Origin: Bacteroides salyersiae WAL 10018 = DSM 18765 = JCM 12988 | GTDB taxonomy: Bacteria > Bacteroidota > Bacteroidia > Bacteroidales > Bacteroidaceae | Assembly (NCBI RefSeq): GCF_000381365.1 | Contig: NZ_KB905466.1 | Location: forward strand, 2,129,207 to 2,193,206 | Direction of reading: 5' to 3' | DNA length: 64,000 bases | Part shown: positions 27,447-36,826 of the stretch, piece by piece | Position numbering within the stretch: the first letter of the stretch is position 1 | How the letters are laid out: every line of letters begins with the position of its first letter | Program-made: the position numbers and the translations under genes | Notes under the pieces: model-generated | Seen by the model: the letters and a program-made list of their open reading frames with translations, nothing else | What the model was told of the DNA's origin: nothing | The model's database searches: none

Positions 27447-28424
27447 ATGCAACCTGTTTTTCCTTTAGTTTCAATCATAACTCCAGTGTATAATGCTGAG
27501 AAATATTTAAAAACATGTATAGATAGTGTCTTAAAGCAGACTTACACAAACTGGGAACTAATCCTGGTAAATGATGGAAGCACAGACGGCAGTTTAGATA
27601 TTATAAAACAATATGCACAACTCGATGTCCGAATTAAATATATAGATAAAATCAATGAAGGACCATCCTTATCCAGAAAATCAGGCACAGAGCAAGCAAA
27701 AGGGAAGTACATTCAATACCTGGACAGTGATGATTTTCTGCAAGAAAATGCGATTGAATATTTAACTGATAAAGCAGAAGCAACCAATGCAGAAGTTGTT
27801 GCTGCCCCTTTCTTTTTCTATTACTCAGAAAACAAGATGGACATTTCCGGGCATTTTTCATTTCAGGAAATGACAGGTATGGAATATTTTAACGAGATTC
27901 TTTCAGGAAGAGCTTATTGGAGTGTCTGGTCCAACTTTCTTTCCCGTTCTCTTTTTGAAAGAAACGATATATCATTCGTTCCGGAAATATCTTTCGGTGA
28001 AGACGCCATATTAATGGTACAACTATTATATCACACACAAAAAGTAGTAGCTTTGGAACAGCCCATTCTCTATTACAGACAAATAGAGTCGTCCATTTGC
28101 CACGATATAACCCCTAAAAGACACGAAGACTTACGAACTTACACCAAGTGGATAGAAAGATTCATGATAGAAAAAGGCTTATACGAATCCTATCGTAACA
28201 ACCTAATACTAAAAAATATAGAAATGGCTTTTTTATGCATGCATTGGGGATATTATGAGAATGCAGACAAAGATATGAAGCGTATTGTCAAAGATATAAA
28301 AAAGCGTCCGCAATTGCTCAAATGCCTGCCGGGAAGACAAAGAAAAATCATCAAAGTATACCGCTTCTCTTCCTGGCTGGGATTTCTAAACCTGATGCAT
28401 TACAAAAAACAAGGGAAATTATAA
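27447..28424 (+). CDS. GT2 family glycosyltransferase
   Basis: Transferase of 325 residues: PLVSIITPVYNAEKYL at the N-terminus, LVNDGSTDGSLDI near residue 43 and the metal motif YLDSDDFLQ near residue 92. The acceptor half includes FGEDAILMVQLLYH, the ED motif that often supplies the catalytic base in this family. It ends one base before the convergent licD gene's stop. Donor and acceptor unknown. Confidence 0.9.
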   Translation: MQPVFPLVSIITPVYNAEKYLKTCIDSVLKQTYTNWELILVNDGSTDGSLDIIKQYAQLDVRIKYIDKINEGPSLSRKSGTEQAKGKYIQYLDSDDFLQENAIEYLTDKAEATNAEVVAAPFFFYYSENKMDISGHFSFQEMTGMEYFNEILSGRAYWSVWSNFLSRSLFERNDISFVPEISFGEDAILMVQLLYHTQKVVALEQPILYYRQIESSICHDITPKRHEDLRTYTKWIERFMIEKGLYESYRNNLILKNIEMAFLCMHWGYYENADKDMKRIVKDIKKRPQLLKCLPGRQRKIIKVYRFSSWLGFLNLMHYKKQGKL

Positions 28425-28425
28425 T

Positions 28426-29220
28426 TCAATCCAATTCTACATCTGCCGTATGCACCTCTATTTTCTCTATATCCGGTAATTGAAGATAATCTCCATAGAG
28501 ACGGGTCAGATACTTGTCGACACTTCGGGGAGCAGGAAAGTAGCTCCCTTCAAACTCCACCTGTGAAAGAGGAAACAATTCACTCTTTCTGCGAGATATC
28601 GAGAACCAGCTTCCCCAAGTATGCCTGACTTCGTCACGAATACTTACCCATGACCAAAGACGAATCCAGAAATATCTGACCGACAAGAAAAACCACTTCC
28701 GGACAATCAGCTTTTCTCTTTTCTGCCTGTCTTTCTCCAAAGCAGCCTTGTCTTTCAGCTTCTGATGCTTTCTGACAAACTTCCGTGCCAGCTTTTCCGA
28801 CAATGGTTCCAAAGGAAACAAGTCAACATACACTCCTTTATACTTATAAAAGATATCTGCATCATGTGTCTCTTTAATCACAGAATGTAAATCCCTTAAT
28901 TTCCCAAAAGGATAAAGATAATGTGTATCTGTTTTATGCGTTTGCAAAGCATATTTTGAGTCTATTTCCCGTCCAAGAACTTTCACAAGCTTCAAATAAT
29001 CTTTCCGAAGCATCTCAATATCCAGATCATCGTCCCAAGGAATGAAGCCGCCATGCCTCACCGCCCCCAAGAGAGTTCCGGAGCTTAACCAGTAAGAGAT
29101 ATTGTGCTTTTTGCATACACCGTCAATATACTTCAGCATTTCCAACATACGTAATTGGTGGTTGCGCAACGATGAACCATCCGGATTAAAACGCTCTCTC
29201 AATTCTGCTTGATTGGCCAT
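28426..29220 (-). CDS. LicD family phosphotransferase
   Basis: Protein of 264 residues of the LicD family, whose members move a phospho-substituent such as phosphocholine from a CDP carrier onto a cell-surface sugar. The signature is intact: ISYWLSSGTLLGAVRHGG and FIPWDDDLDIEM with W62, D63-D65 and D67. FGKLRDL and GVYVDLFPLEPL are further family blocks. It is the last gene of a three-gene operon with a reductase-like gene (10 bp gap) and a cytidylyltransferase/PLP fusion, which should supply the CDP-activated group. The group is probably not choline, as no choline kinase or importer is seen here. Confidence 0.9.
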   Translation of the reverse strand: MANQAELRERFNPDGSSLRNHQLRMLEMLKYIDGVCKKHNISYWLSSGTLLGAVRHGGFIPWDDDLDIEMLRKDYLKLVKVLGREIDSKYALQTHKTDTHYLYPFGKLRDLHSVIKETHDADIFYKYKGVYVDLFPLEPLSEKLARKFVRKHQKLKDKAALEKDRQKREKLIVRKWFFLSVRYFWIRLWSWVSIRDEVRHTWGSWFSISRRKSELFPLSQVEFEGSYFPAPRSVDKYLTRLYGDYLQLPDIEKIEVHTADVELD

Positions 29221-29230
29221 AACAGTTTCA

Positions 29231-30133
29231 TTAACGGTTAGTTATCATATCGTATATATTAGATGCAAAAAAGACATCATGAAGCCCCAGTCCAATATTA
29301 TACGACAAAATTCGCTCCTTATCATTTTCCCGGCCACGGCATGTTCCATCAAGTACATCTCCTATCTCATTAAACCATTTAAATTGATTGAAATACCGGA
29401 AGCTTCTAACGTGCTCAGTATCGTCAGCAAAAACCTTATCAAAAAACAGATCACAATTTTGAAAGCCACGCGTGTGCACCGGAACCAACAATATACCGGG
29501 TTTAAACAATGCATCGTTTCCTATTAAAAGTCCGTCCGCATCAGTGATACAGGACACCAAGACATCCGCATCTTCCACTAATTCCTCCATCGTATCCACA
29601 ACGCTAAAAACGACATTTCCAAATGTTCTAAAATAGTCAATGAAATACTCTGCCTGATCTTTATAACGAAATAAAACGACTTGAAATATTTCATCCGGGA
29701 AACTGCTCAATAGACAAAGCAATGTCGCTCTTGCCGTATTTCCCAATCCGATGAAAGAATATTTCCGGGCGGAAGAAGAACGCAGCGTTTTAATTGCCAA
29801 CGTAGCTACCGCCCCTGTGCGCATGCTTGTTATCCAATCCGCATTTATCAACGCCAGCAACTCTCCATTTGCACTATTGTAAAGCAGTATATCACTACTT
29901 AAAGAAGGGGTTCTACCCAATATACGAGACACTACTTTAACACCGAACCGCTCTTTATCCGAAGGGAGCAAACAAGGCATAGTAGTAAAAAAATCATTTC
30001 CTGCAGGGTGCACAGAAACTTTTGCCGGCAATTGGCTATCCTTTTTCATCCGGAAACTTTGTGCAACCCAATCCACACACAAAGAAGGAGAAATAAATAA
30101 ATTTTCTATTTGCTGGGAATCGATAGTAATCAT
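29231..30133 (-). CDS. Ornithine cyclodeaminase / mu-crystallin family protein
   Basis: NAD(P)-dependent protein of 300 residues. FGVKVVSR holds the family's catalytic-type lysine (K66), MRTGA the conserved Arg (R105), and FIGLGNTARA (127-136) the Rossmann loop. The family includes ornithine and lysine cyclodeaminases, ketimine and imino-acid reductases, alanine dehydrogenase and SbnB, so a reaction on an amino or imino acid is expected. It is wedged between the fusion enzyme (4-bp ATGA overlap) and licD, an unusual place for the family. I infer that it makes or consumes the amine precursor of the transferred group. Confidence 0.82.
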   Translation of the reverse strand: MITIDSQQIENLFISPSLCVDWVAQSFRMKKDSQLPAKVSVHPAGNDFFTTMPCLLPSDKERFGVKVVSRILGRTPSLSSDILLYNSANGELLALINADWITSMRTGAVATLAIKTLRSSSARKYSFIGLGNTARATLLCLLSSFPDEIFQVVLFRYKDQAEYFIDYFRTFGNVVFSVVDTMEELVEDADVLVSCITDADGLLIGNDALFKPGILLVPVHTRGFQNCDLFFDKVFADDTEHVRSFRYFNQFKWFNEIGDVLDGTCRGRENDKERILSYNIGLGLHDVFFASNIYDMITNR

Positions 30134-31950
30134 ATTCTGTTATTTATAACGCTCAGCGCGTCAATCAGTCGGTTGTTGTCTTTCTCACTCCGTACCGCAA
30201 TACGGATATAATTTCCACCATTAAATGCCGATTTCGCAGAACAGTCTTTTATAAGAATATTATGCCGTTCAAGCAACAACCGGGTTAGCTCCCCGGCACT
30301 ATAGTCAGAAATAATCTCACATAAAAAATAATTGGCTTGCGAAGGGATAACCCTCAGATAAGGAATTTGCTGCAACAAGCCCCAAAAACGTTCCCGTTCC
30401 ACAACAAACTTCTTACAAGCCCTCTGATAATCATCTTCGTATTTGCCAAAGATTTGCATATAAAATTCGGCAAACGAATTGATATTCCAGATAGCTACAT
30501 CTTTTCTAATGCTGTCAATCAGTCTGGTGTCAGAAGTAGCAAGTACCCCTAAACGAAGTCCGGGCACACCATAAGATTTTGAAATACTCTTTATTATAAT
30601 AAGATGTCCATTCTTTTCCAGAATATCATTTGAGAGAAGCGAGTTCAGCTTGCCTTCTGTAGAAAAGTCAACAAATGACTCATCAATAATCAACCGGATA
30701 TTTTTGCGCTGAGTCCACCTTATCAGATTCTGCACATCCGGTATAGATATAAAATTGCCCGAAGGATTATCCGGATTAATCAACAACAACGAAGAGACAG
30801 GCTTATCTTCAAAAAAAGCTTGAAGTTCCTCAACCGTATAAGTAAAATCTTTATTATTCGGAACATATGGAATCACCGTCCGATTATCCAACCGGTTAGG
30901 ATATTCCTCAAAAGTGGGAAATACCACACCTATGTTACCGCTAAGCTTTTCCATCAGACTTTTAATTAATTCGGCGGCGCCATTACCTACACAAGCAAAT
31001 CTTTGTTTTATACCAAAATACTTAGCAATCAAAAGACTGTTGACATTCATCCCCGACGGATATTCCGTCAATAAAATATCAAAATTAGCTTTCATTTCCT
31101 CCCGCATACGACGAGTAGGGAAATAAGGATTAACCAAATAACAGAAGTCTAAAAGATTAGGGAAGCGCCAATATCCTCCAAAACGTTTCTGATAAAGCGA
31201 TACTTGTTTTCCAGAAGGAGCAAAAAGAGATTCGGCAATATCCAAGTCCTGAACATCATCTATCTCATACCATTTCTGTCCGGTCAGTGGAAGGGCCTTC
31301 AAATCGCAGTTATCCAGCAACGTTATAACACGCAGCACCTGCTCGTAATATTCATTATTGCCCAACGCTTTAGTATAGGCCTCCAGGAACGGAACATAAT
31401 GTGTCGTTAAGAACTCTTTACTGAATTTATAAACATTCGTAGTTTTATAGTATTGTTCCGCATCACTGTATTTAAATGCTTTCTTCGGTATGAAGTTTAC
31501 AATGTTATTTTCATCATCCAAACGCACCATTGTACCGTCCATCCAAGTTTCATACTTATCCACCAAAGCTAAATTAGGATAAGGATTGTCCAAGATCAGA
31601 CGAAATAAAGAGTCTTCAAAAATCAAGTCCGATTCTATCAATAAAGTATCATCTTTCTGCAATTCTTCCTTTGCCAAAGATAAAGAATATATATTATTCG
31701 TTTTATCATAAATCTTATTCTCTATATATTCTATGGCAAGTCCATTATAGGTATTTCCTAAAAAAGCCCTCAGTTCTTCTCCCTTATACCCTATTACAAT
31801 AATGATCCGCGTCAGGGGTAAAGAAGACAGTTGAGTTAAAACACGCTCTATTAAAGTTATTCCATTAACTTTAATCATACATTTTGTATTGTTCTTTGTC
31901 AGTTCGCCCAGACGTTTTCCCATCCCGGCAGCCAGAATAACTGCTTGCAT
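30130..31950 (-). CDS. Fusion of LicC-like nucleotidyltransferase and HisC/CobD-like PLP enzyme
   Basis: Protein of 606 residues. Residues 1-245 form a sugar-phosphate/choline-phosphate nucleotidyltransferase: LAAGMGKRLG (6-15), NTKCMIKVNG (21-30), metal-binding D108 in LLIESDL, and the LicC-like end WYEIDDVQDL (227-236). Residues about 265-606 are a fold-type I PLP enzyme: NPDNPSG (392-398), IIDESFVDF (421-429) with the PLP-contacting Asp, and the Schiff-base lysine K458 in SISKSYG followed by the phosphate-binding PGLRLG. The second half resembles HisC and CobD (threonine-phosphate decarboxylase). A phospho-amino acid such as O-phosphoserine, or an aminoalkyl phosphate, is a logical substrate, then CDP-activated by the first half. 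The specific chemistry is inference. Confidence 0.85.
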   Translation of the reverse strand: MQAVILAAGMGKRLGELTKNNTKCMIKVNGITLIERVLTQLSSLPLTRIIIVIGYKGEELRAFLGNTYNGLAIEYIENKIYDKTNNIYSLSLAKEELQKDDTLLIESDLIFEDSLFRLILDNPYPNLALVDKYETWMDGTMVRLDDENNIVNFIPKKAFKYSDAEQYYKTTNVYKFSKEFLTTHYVPFLEAYTKALGNNEYYEQVLRVITLLDNCDLKALPLTGQKWYEIDDVQDLDIAESLFAPSGKQVSLYQKRFGGYWRFPNLLDFCYLVNPYFPTRRMREEMKANFDILLTEYPSGMNVNSLLIAKYFGIKQRFACVGNGAAELIKSLMEKLSGNIGVVFPTFEEYPNRLDNRTVIPYVPNNKDFTYTVEELQAFFEDKPVSSLLLINPDNPSGNFISIPDVQNLIRWTQRKNIRLIIDESFVDFSTEGKLNSLLSNDILEKNGHLIIIKSISKSYGVPGLRLGVLATSDTRLIDSIRKDVAIWNINSFAEFYMQIFGKYEDDYQRACKKFVVERERFWGLLQQIPYLRVIPSQANYFLCEIISDYSAGELTRLLLERHNILIKDCSAKSAFNGGNYIRIAVRSEKDNNRLIDALSVINNRI

Positions 31951-32130
31951 GTTTATATTTTAAATATTAATACGTTATAACTTTAAAAGGATAAGAAATC
32001 CAATGAATGCAAAAGTCGAGTTTTTTTATAACATGAGCAAATTCTATGCATTAATCTTAATTGAAAGTCAATAATTTTAAAAGCATGAAGAGCACATTAT
32101 CTATATTTTTCCCAGATATTCGTTTCAACA

Positions 32131-33114
32131 TCAAGGACGCCAATCTTTTTTCTTAAAATAGAAATTGAAAAAGTAGTATGGCTTCCAGAAATAAACAATT
32201 TTCCTCAAACGTTTATAACACCGAGGCTCTATCTCTTCTTTCGACAAATAAAGCAAAATTTTCAACTTTTGCCTCATATCCTCAATCGGTTCCCAAAAAT
32301 ACATCACTTTGGTCATCGACAGAATCTGTTTGAATAAAGCAAAACAGATATTTATAATTCTCGTCAATTCAACATAAAGTTCTTTTCCCTCGAACAAAGC
32401 CTGTTCTTTTATAAATTGTATCCGTGCAAACTCTGACAAAAAATGATGATACAAGTTCAAAGGCTTAACAGTATGGCAAATACTTCCCTGGCGTTCTACA
32501 TAAAAATAAAACGCTTTGTCAATCCATGCTATCCTCTGACACAGAAGTATACATTGATGCATCGCCGCCCTATCTTCATAAAGAACTCCCTCGGGAAAAA
32601 GAAATGAATCAAACAGTTCCCTCTTAAACAGCTTCGTACAAGCCGAACAGCTCATTTTCTCCTGCATCATTTCCCTTAAAACTTCACGTCGAGAACACAG
32701 ATAAACCTCCCCGGAGTTAGGATAGGGAGAGTCAGTGTGCATATCCGGATATTCATAACAAAAATTACAATACGTCATATCAGCCTGATTCCGTACCAAT
32801 GCATCAACCATTTCCTCATACATAGTGGAGGATATATGATCATCACTATCAATAAAACCTATATATTCAGATGTTGCTTCTTTAATACCGGCATTGCGTG
32901 CCGTCGAAAGATCTGCAACAGGCAAATGGAGAACTTTGATACGCGAGTCAAGCTTAGCATATGCGTCGCACATTGCAGGAGAATCGTCTGTTGAAAGATT
33001 ATCTACCAGAATTATTTCAATATCTTTCAAAGACTGGTCTCTCACTGACTCTACACACTTGCGAAGATAATCTGCAGTATTATGAACCGGAATAATAACA
33101 CTTACTATACTCAT
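32131..33114 (-). CDS. GT2 family glycosyltransferase
   Basis: Transferase of 327 residues. VSVIIPVHNTADYL at the N-terminus, ILVDNLSTDDSPAM, and metal-binding GFIDSDDHIS near residue 88. The acceptor part has the E-D pair in LYEDRAAMHQ. The in-frame Met ten codons upstream (33144) is possible, but the GT2 domain begins directly at MSIVSVIIP. It stands upstream of the fusion-enzyme operon after a 180-bp spacer; whether it is co-transcribed is unclear. Confidence 0.88.
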   Translation of the reverse strand: MSIVSVIIPVHNTADYLRKCVESVRDQSLKDIEIILVDNLSTDDSPAMCDAYAKLDSRIKVLHLPVADLSTARNAGIKEATSEYIGFIDSDDHISSTMYEEMVDALVRNQADMTYCNFCYEYPDMHTDSPYPNSGEVYLCSRREVLREMMQEKMSCSACTKLFKRELFDSFLFPEGVLYEDRAAMHQCILLCQRIAWIDKAFYFYVERQGSICHTVKPLNLYHHFLSEFARIQFIKEQALFEGKELYVELTRIINICFALFKQILSMTKVMYFWEPIEDMRQKLKILLYLSKEEIEPRCYKRLRKIVYFWKPYYFFNFYFKKKDWRP

Positions 33115-33203
33115 TTCCAAACCCTTTTCTATGCATAAATGCATTTAGTTACAACAAAAATACAAATAAATATCCGCCTTGACAAGTTTACAAAAATATT
33201 TCT

Positions 33204-33211
33204 TATATTTG
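33204..33211 (+). promoter_or_regulatory. -7 promoter box of the GT4 gene
   Basis: TATATTTG fits TAnnTTTG, 19 bp before the start codon; TTG at 33179-33181 is a possible -33 element at a slightly long 22-bp spacing. Confidence 0.5.
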
Positions 33212-33230
33212 TCGAAAATCCAAGCTACTA

Positions 33231-34451
33231 ATGTCAAAAAAGAATATTTTAATTACAACCTCGGTTTTTCCATACCCACTTAACTCAGGAGGAGCACAAG
33301 CCCAGTATCATATGATTAATGCTCTTCGAAAAAAAATGCAAATCTCTTTTGCATATGTTTCTACAAATATAAAAAATGAAACGGCTTTAAAAAAAGAGTG
33401 GCCTGATGTAAAATTTCATCCTTATCAAGAGCAGCGCCCTTGCTGGCTCATCAGAAAATACAGAAAGAAAATAAAAAAGCTATACAAAAAGATTGATAAT
33501 AACAGGGCTATTATAAATCCTTACCTATCTCATTCTTTCGAGGGAGCTATCGATTATGGCTTTGTCCGTTTTTTGCAACAAGTAATAAATGAAGATGACA
33601 TTGAGATTATACAATTTGAATTTGCAAATTCCCTGAATCTGGCATTTGCATTCCCCGACATTAAACGCATCTATGTGCAACACGAGATCCACTTCATCCG
33701 TAACCTAAGATTCATTAAAGACGTAAAAGCCTTATCATCACAAGATTACTACCAATTCAATATGTTAAAGCAGCAAGAGTTGACAGCAATGAACGCATGT
33801 ACGGGCATCATTACGTTAACAGAGACAGACAAGAACATCCTGAACGAAGAAGGAGTCATCCGGCCCATATTCGTATCACCGGCTATCATTCCTTCTCCTG
33901 CTGAAATCTCGGCAGATTACAAATTTTCCAATAGTCTGATTTTCATCGGAGGAGACCAGCACCAGCCTAACTACGAAGGAATTATGTGGTTTCTCGACAA
34001 TGTATGGAATGATATATTAAAAGAGAAACCTCAAACTACTCTATTCATTATAGGAAAATGGAGAAAGAGAAACCAGAAAATGATCCGTCAGACATATAAG
34101 CAGGTTGAAATGACCGGATTTATTCCTTCTATCAGCCCTTACAGCAGCCACTCAATCATGATCGTACCTATACTTACCGGTAGCGGAATGAGAATGAAGA
34201 TTATAGAGGCCGCCAACAATGGCATACCATTCGTCACCACTCAAGTCGGAGTAGAAGGGCTGACATTTGAGAATGGAAAAGACTGCTACATAGAGAATAC
34301 ACACAGCGCTTTCGCTCAAAGCACACTCACCCTCATGAACGATCCTAATACTCAATTGACATTCAGAACTAATGCTTTTAAAAAGATAAAAGAAGCATAT
34401 GATACCGACAAACTAATAGAGCAAAGAATGAATGTATATCAACAAATTTGA
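33231..34451 (+). CDS. GT4-type (GT-B fold) glycosyltransferase
   Basis: Transferase of 406 residues with the two Rossmann-like domains of GT-B enzymes. N-terminal ITTSVFPYPLNSGGAQAQ holds the Gly-rich acceptor loop. The C-terminal donor domain has SLIFIGGDQHQPNYEGIMWF and VPILTGSGMRMKIIEAANNG, followed by PFVTTQVGVEGL, as in group 1 transferases. It is a single gene flanked by genes on the other strand, convergent with the LtaS-like gene 6 bp away. Donor and acceptor are unknown. Confidence 0.88.
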   Translation: MSKKNILITTSVFPYPLNSGGAQAQYHMINALRKKMQISFAYVSTNIKNETALKKEWPDVKFHPYQEQRPCWLIRKYRKKIKKLYKKIDNNRAIINPYLSHSFEGAIDYGFVRFLQQVINEDDIEIIQFEFANSLNLAFAFPDIKRIYVQHEIHFIRNLRFIKDVKALSSQDYYQFNMLKQQELTAMNACTGIITLTETDKNILNEEGVIRPIFVSPAIIPSPAEISADYKFSNSLIFIGGDQHQPNYEGIMWFLDNVWNDILKEKPQTTLFIIGKWRKRNQKMIRQTYKQVEMTGFIPSISPYSSHSIMIVPILTGSGMRMKIIEAANNGIPFVTTQVGVEGLTFENGKDCYIENTHSAFAQSTLTLMNDPNTQLTFRTNAFKKIKEAYDTDKLIEQRMNVYQQI

Positions 34452-34457
34452 GAATTA

Positions 34458-36386
34458 TCATTCCACCGTCATCCTATCTCCATTCATCCGCTCCATGTAC
34501 TGCTGAATGATGGCTTTCAGCTCAAGTTCCATAGCACCTTGCTGTGGTACTTGACCAACCAAGTTTTCTTTCAACAGCTTATCTGTTTTAAAGGCATAAA
34601 CAGCTACCGTTTTCTCACCGTCGAACTGCAACATATAATCGCCTTTAAAATATTGGTAAATGCCATTATTGTAATTTACCGCATAAGTATCTTCAGCAGG
34701 CGTATTCAATAAATCACACCCAAAAGAGACGTAAGGCTTGTCATACCCAAGATAACTCAGTACTGTCGGCATGATATCGATTTGCTGTGCTATGGCATCT
34801 CTATATCCTTTTAAATCACCATCCGGAGTATAGAAAATAATAGGAACGGCATAACGGCCGTAATCTGTCCAATATTCAGGATGTTCTGTCTGATTGGTGT
34901 GATCGGCAGTCAGCACAAATAATGTATTTTCAAACCATGATTCTTTAGAAGCTTTTTCAAAAAAGAGTTTCAGAGCATTATCCGAATAACGAATACACTT
35001 ATGTATTTCAAGAGTACCATCCGGAAAAAACCCTTTGTAACGATCCGGAATTACATAAGGGTGATGTGACGAAGCAGTAAAAATACCCGCAGAAAAAGGT
35101 TGGGGAAAGCTGCTCATCTTATCAGCAAAGAACTGTAGAAATTCTTCATCCCAAATAGCCCAGTTCCCATCAAAATCATCATCATTCCCATACTCCTCAC
35201 GCCCGAAATAATCAGGATATCCCACTGCACGTGCATAAGCCTGAAAGCCCATAGAACCGTCTCTCGCACCATGGAAAAAAGCAGTATAATATCCCTTCTT
35301 CTTGAGTTCACCACCAACACTCGACAATTTATTCAAGGAGGCAGGAGTCAGAAAAAAGGGTTCTACAAAACGCGGTATTCCCGATAGAATAGAGGGCAGA
35401 CCATCAATGCTCTGTTGCCCGTTGGCAAAAGAATATTTATAAACAAGACTTTCGGAAACCAAAGAATCCAGAAAAGGAGTGTAACCTTTGTAATTTCCAT
35501 CCTCAAGCTCTTTATTCAGAGAACCAAAATACTCCTTACCGAAACTTTCCAGCACAAGTACCACCACATTTTTGGAGCGAAAAGTCACACTGTCAGCCGG
35601 TACATGAACGGGAGTGAACAGCGCGGTCATCTCCGCCTCATCCGCGAAATAATCGGGAACGACAAATGGTTTCTTTCCGATAGTACGGAATATCGAGAAA
35701 GGGGTATTCAATACAATGGCAGTTTCTGCCGGCCGGTTTACATACTGATTGGCATTACTGATTGTAATAGGTCGCACATCCCTTCCTATTCCTCCGCGCA
35801 TTCCAAAAACACACAAAGGGATAAATGCTACCAACACGATTAAATAAGTCAAGTAATACGTCACCAGCCGATGCTGTGTATTTACCTTCGGAGTGCGATA
35901 AAGTTTAAACAACGCATATCCGAAAGCCACAGCTATCAAGACCAGATACCAATGTCGTACCAATTCAATGCCAAAAATCCCCGCCAGATTATCTTCATTG
36001 GCAAATTGACTGAAAACAGAAGTAGTAGTACGTCTGTTGGAATACTGAAAATAAACCGTATCTACCAGATTCATTATAATCATTACCATATTGGTAATGA
36101 CGAATATCCACTTCACAACAGATTGATATTTAGGATTCTCTTTATAATGAAACGGAAAAAGAACCAACAGAATATAAAGGGCATTAGTATAAAGAATAGC
36201 CGACGTATCAAAAACCAAACCTCCGCGAAACATTTCCCAAAAATGCGAGAAAGTCAAATCGGTAAAATAATTATGATTCACCCAAATAAACAACAACCGA
36301 CACAAGCTAAAGCTCACGTATATTAACAACAAATTGACAATAAGAGCCAAAGGCGCTGAAAATATCGTCTTAAAACTGTTCTTCAT
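34458..36386 (-). CDS. LtaS/EptA-like membrane phosphotransferase (sulfatase fold)
   Basis: Protein of 642 residues with about five membrane helices in the first 190 residues and a periplasmic alkaline-phosphatase/sulfatase domain after them. VVLVLESFGKEYFG carries the first metal site, QQSIDGLPSILSGIP the probable Ser/Thr nucleophile region, and LTADHTNQT with HPEYW the later metal ligands. The family moves phosphoglycerol or phosphoethanolamine from phospholipids onto glycans or lipids. The in-frame start at 36419 overlaps GtrA, so I take the Met at 36386, which has GGAG 10 nt upstream. It closes a five-gene operon. Confidence 0.85.
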   Translation of the reverse strand: MKNSFKTIFSAPLALIVNLLLIYVSFSLCRLLFIWVNHNYFTDLTFSHFWEMFRGGLVFDTSAILYTNALYILLVLFPFHYKENPKYQSVVKWIFVITNMVMIIMNLVDTVYFQYSNRRTTTSVFSQFANEDNLAGIFGIELVRHWYLVLIAVAFGYALFKLYRTPKVNTQHRLVTYYLTYLIVLVAFIPLCVFGMRGGIGRDVRPITISNANQYVNRPAETAIVLNTPFSIFRTIGKKPFVVPDYFADEAEMTALFTPVHVPADSVTFRSKNVVVLVLESFGKEYFGSLNKELEDGNYKGYTPFLDSLVSESLVYKYSFANGQQSIDGLPSILSGIPRFVEPFFLTPASLNKLSSVGGELKKKGYYTAFFHGARDGSMGFQAYARAVGYPDYFGREEYGNDDDFDGNWAIWDEEFLQFFADKMSSFPQPFSAGIFTASSHHPYVIPDRYKGFFPDGTLEIHKCIRYSDNALKLFFEKASKESWFENTLFVLTADHTNQTEHPEYWTDYGRYAVPIIFYTPDGDLKGYRDAIAQQIDIMPTVLSYLGYDKPYVSFGCDLLNTPAEDTYAVNYNNGIYQYFKGDYMLQFDGEKTVAVYAFKTDKLLKENLVGQVPQQGAMELELKAIIQQYMERMNGDRMTVE

Positions 36387-36415
36387 CTTCTTCTCTCCTA
36401 ACATTAAATGGAAAT

Positions 36416-36826
36416 TCATTTTTCTTCAAAATTTTCGGCACATTCTTTCTTTTTGTGCTTAAACACCCAGCGAAGTAACAAAAAATTAATCGGAACTGCA
36501 ACTGCCAATACCAATATAGGAGCTAATATCCGCGAAATTCCGATATATAAAAAGAAATTAAACAAAAACATGTGAATTAGGTAATTGACAAGATGACTCC
36601 CTCCAAAACCAATTACTTTCTTAATAGACGGTGCACTGTGGAAAGTCAAATAAGCCGTCAGAAAGAAATTACACACCAAACTTATCAAATAACCGGTCGT
36701 ATAAGCTACGTTGACATTAATATATACCTGTAACAAATAATAAATCCCGTAATGAATTCCGGCAGCAATCGTTCCAACGAAACAAAAACGGATAAACTCA
36801 AACAGTTTTTCTTTATCTTTCAACAT
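36416..36826 (-). CDS. GtrA family membrane protein
   Basis: Small protein of 136 residues with four membrane helices (FIRFCFVGTIAAGIHYGIYY, VNVAYTTGYLISLVCNFFL, SHLVNYLIHMFLFNFFLYIG, LAPILVLAVAVPINFLLLRW), the GtrA pattern. GtrA proteins are thought to flip polyprenyl-phosphate-linked sugars to the periplasm. Its start overlaps the GT87 stop by 7 bp. With a GtrB-like transferase and a GT87 enzyme in the same operon, it forms a full make-flip-transfer set. Confidence 0.9.
   Translation of the reverse strand: MLKDKEKLFEFIRFCFVGTIAAGIHYGIYYLLQVYINVNVAYTTGYLISLVCNFFLTAYLTFHSAPSIKKVIGFGGSHLVNYLIHMFLFNFFLYIGISRILAPILVLAVAVPINFLLLRWVFKHKKKECAENFEEK

Noticed and set aside
28426..31950. 2-aminoethylphosphonate pathway
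   Set aside because: No PEP mutase or phosphonopyruvate decarboxylase is present nearby and the PLP half is of HisC/CobD type, not the AEP transaminase type.
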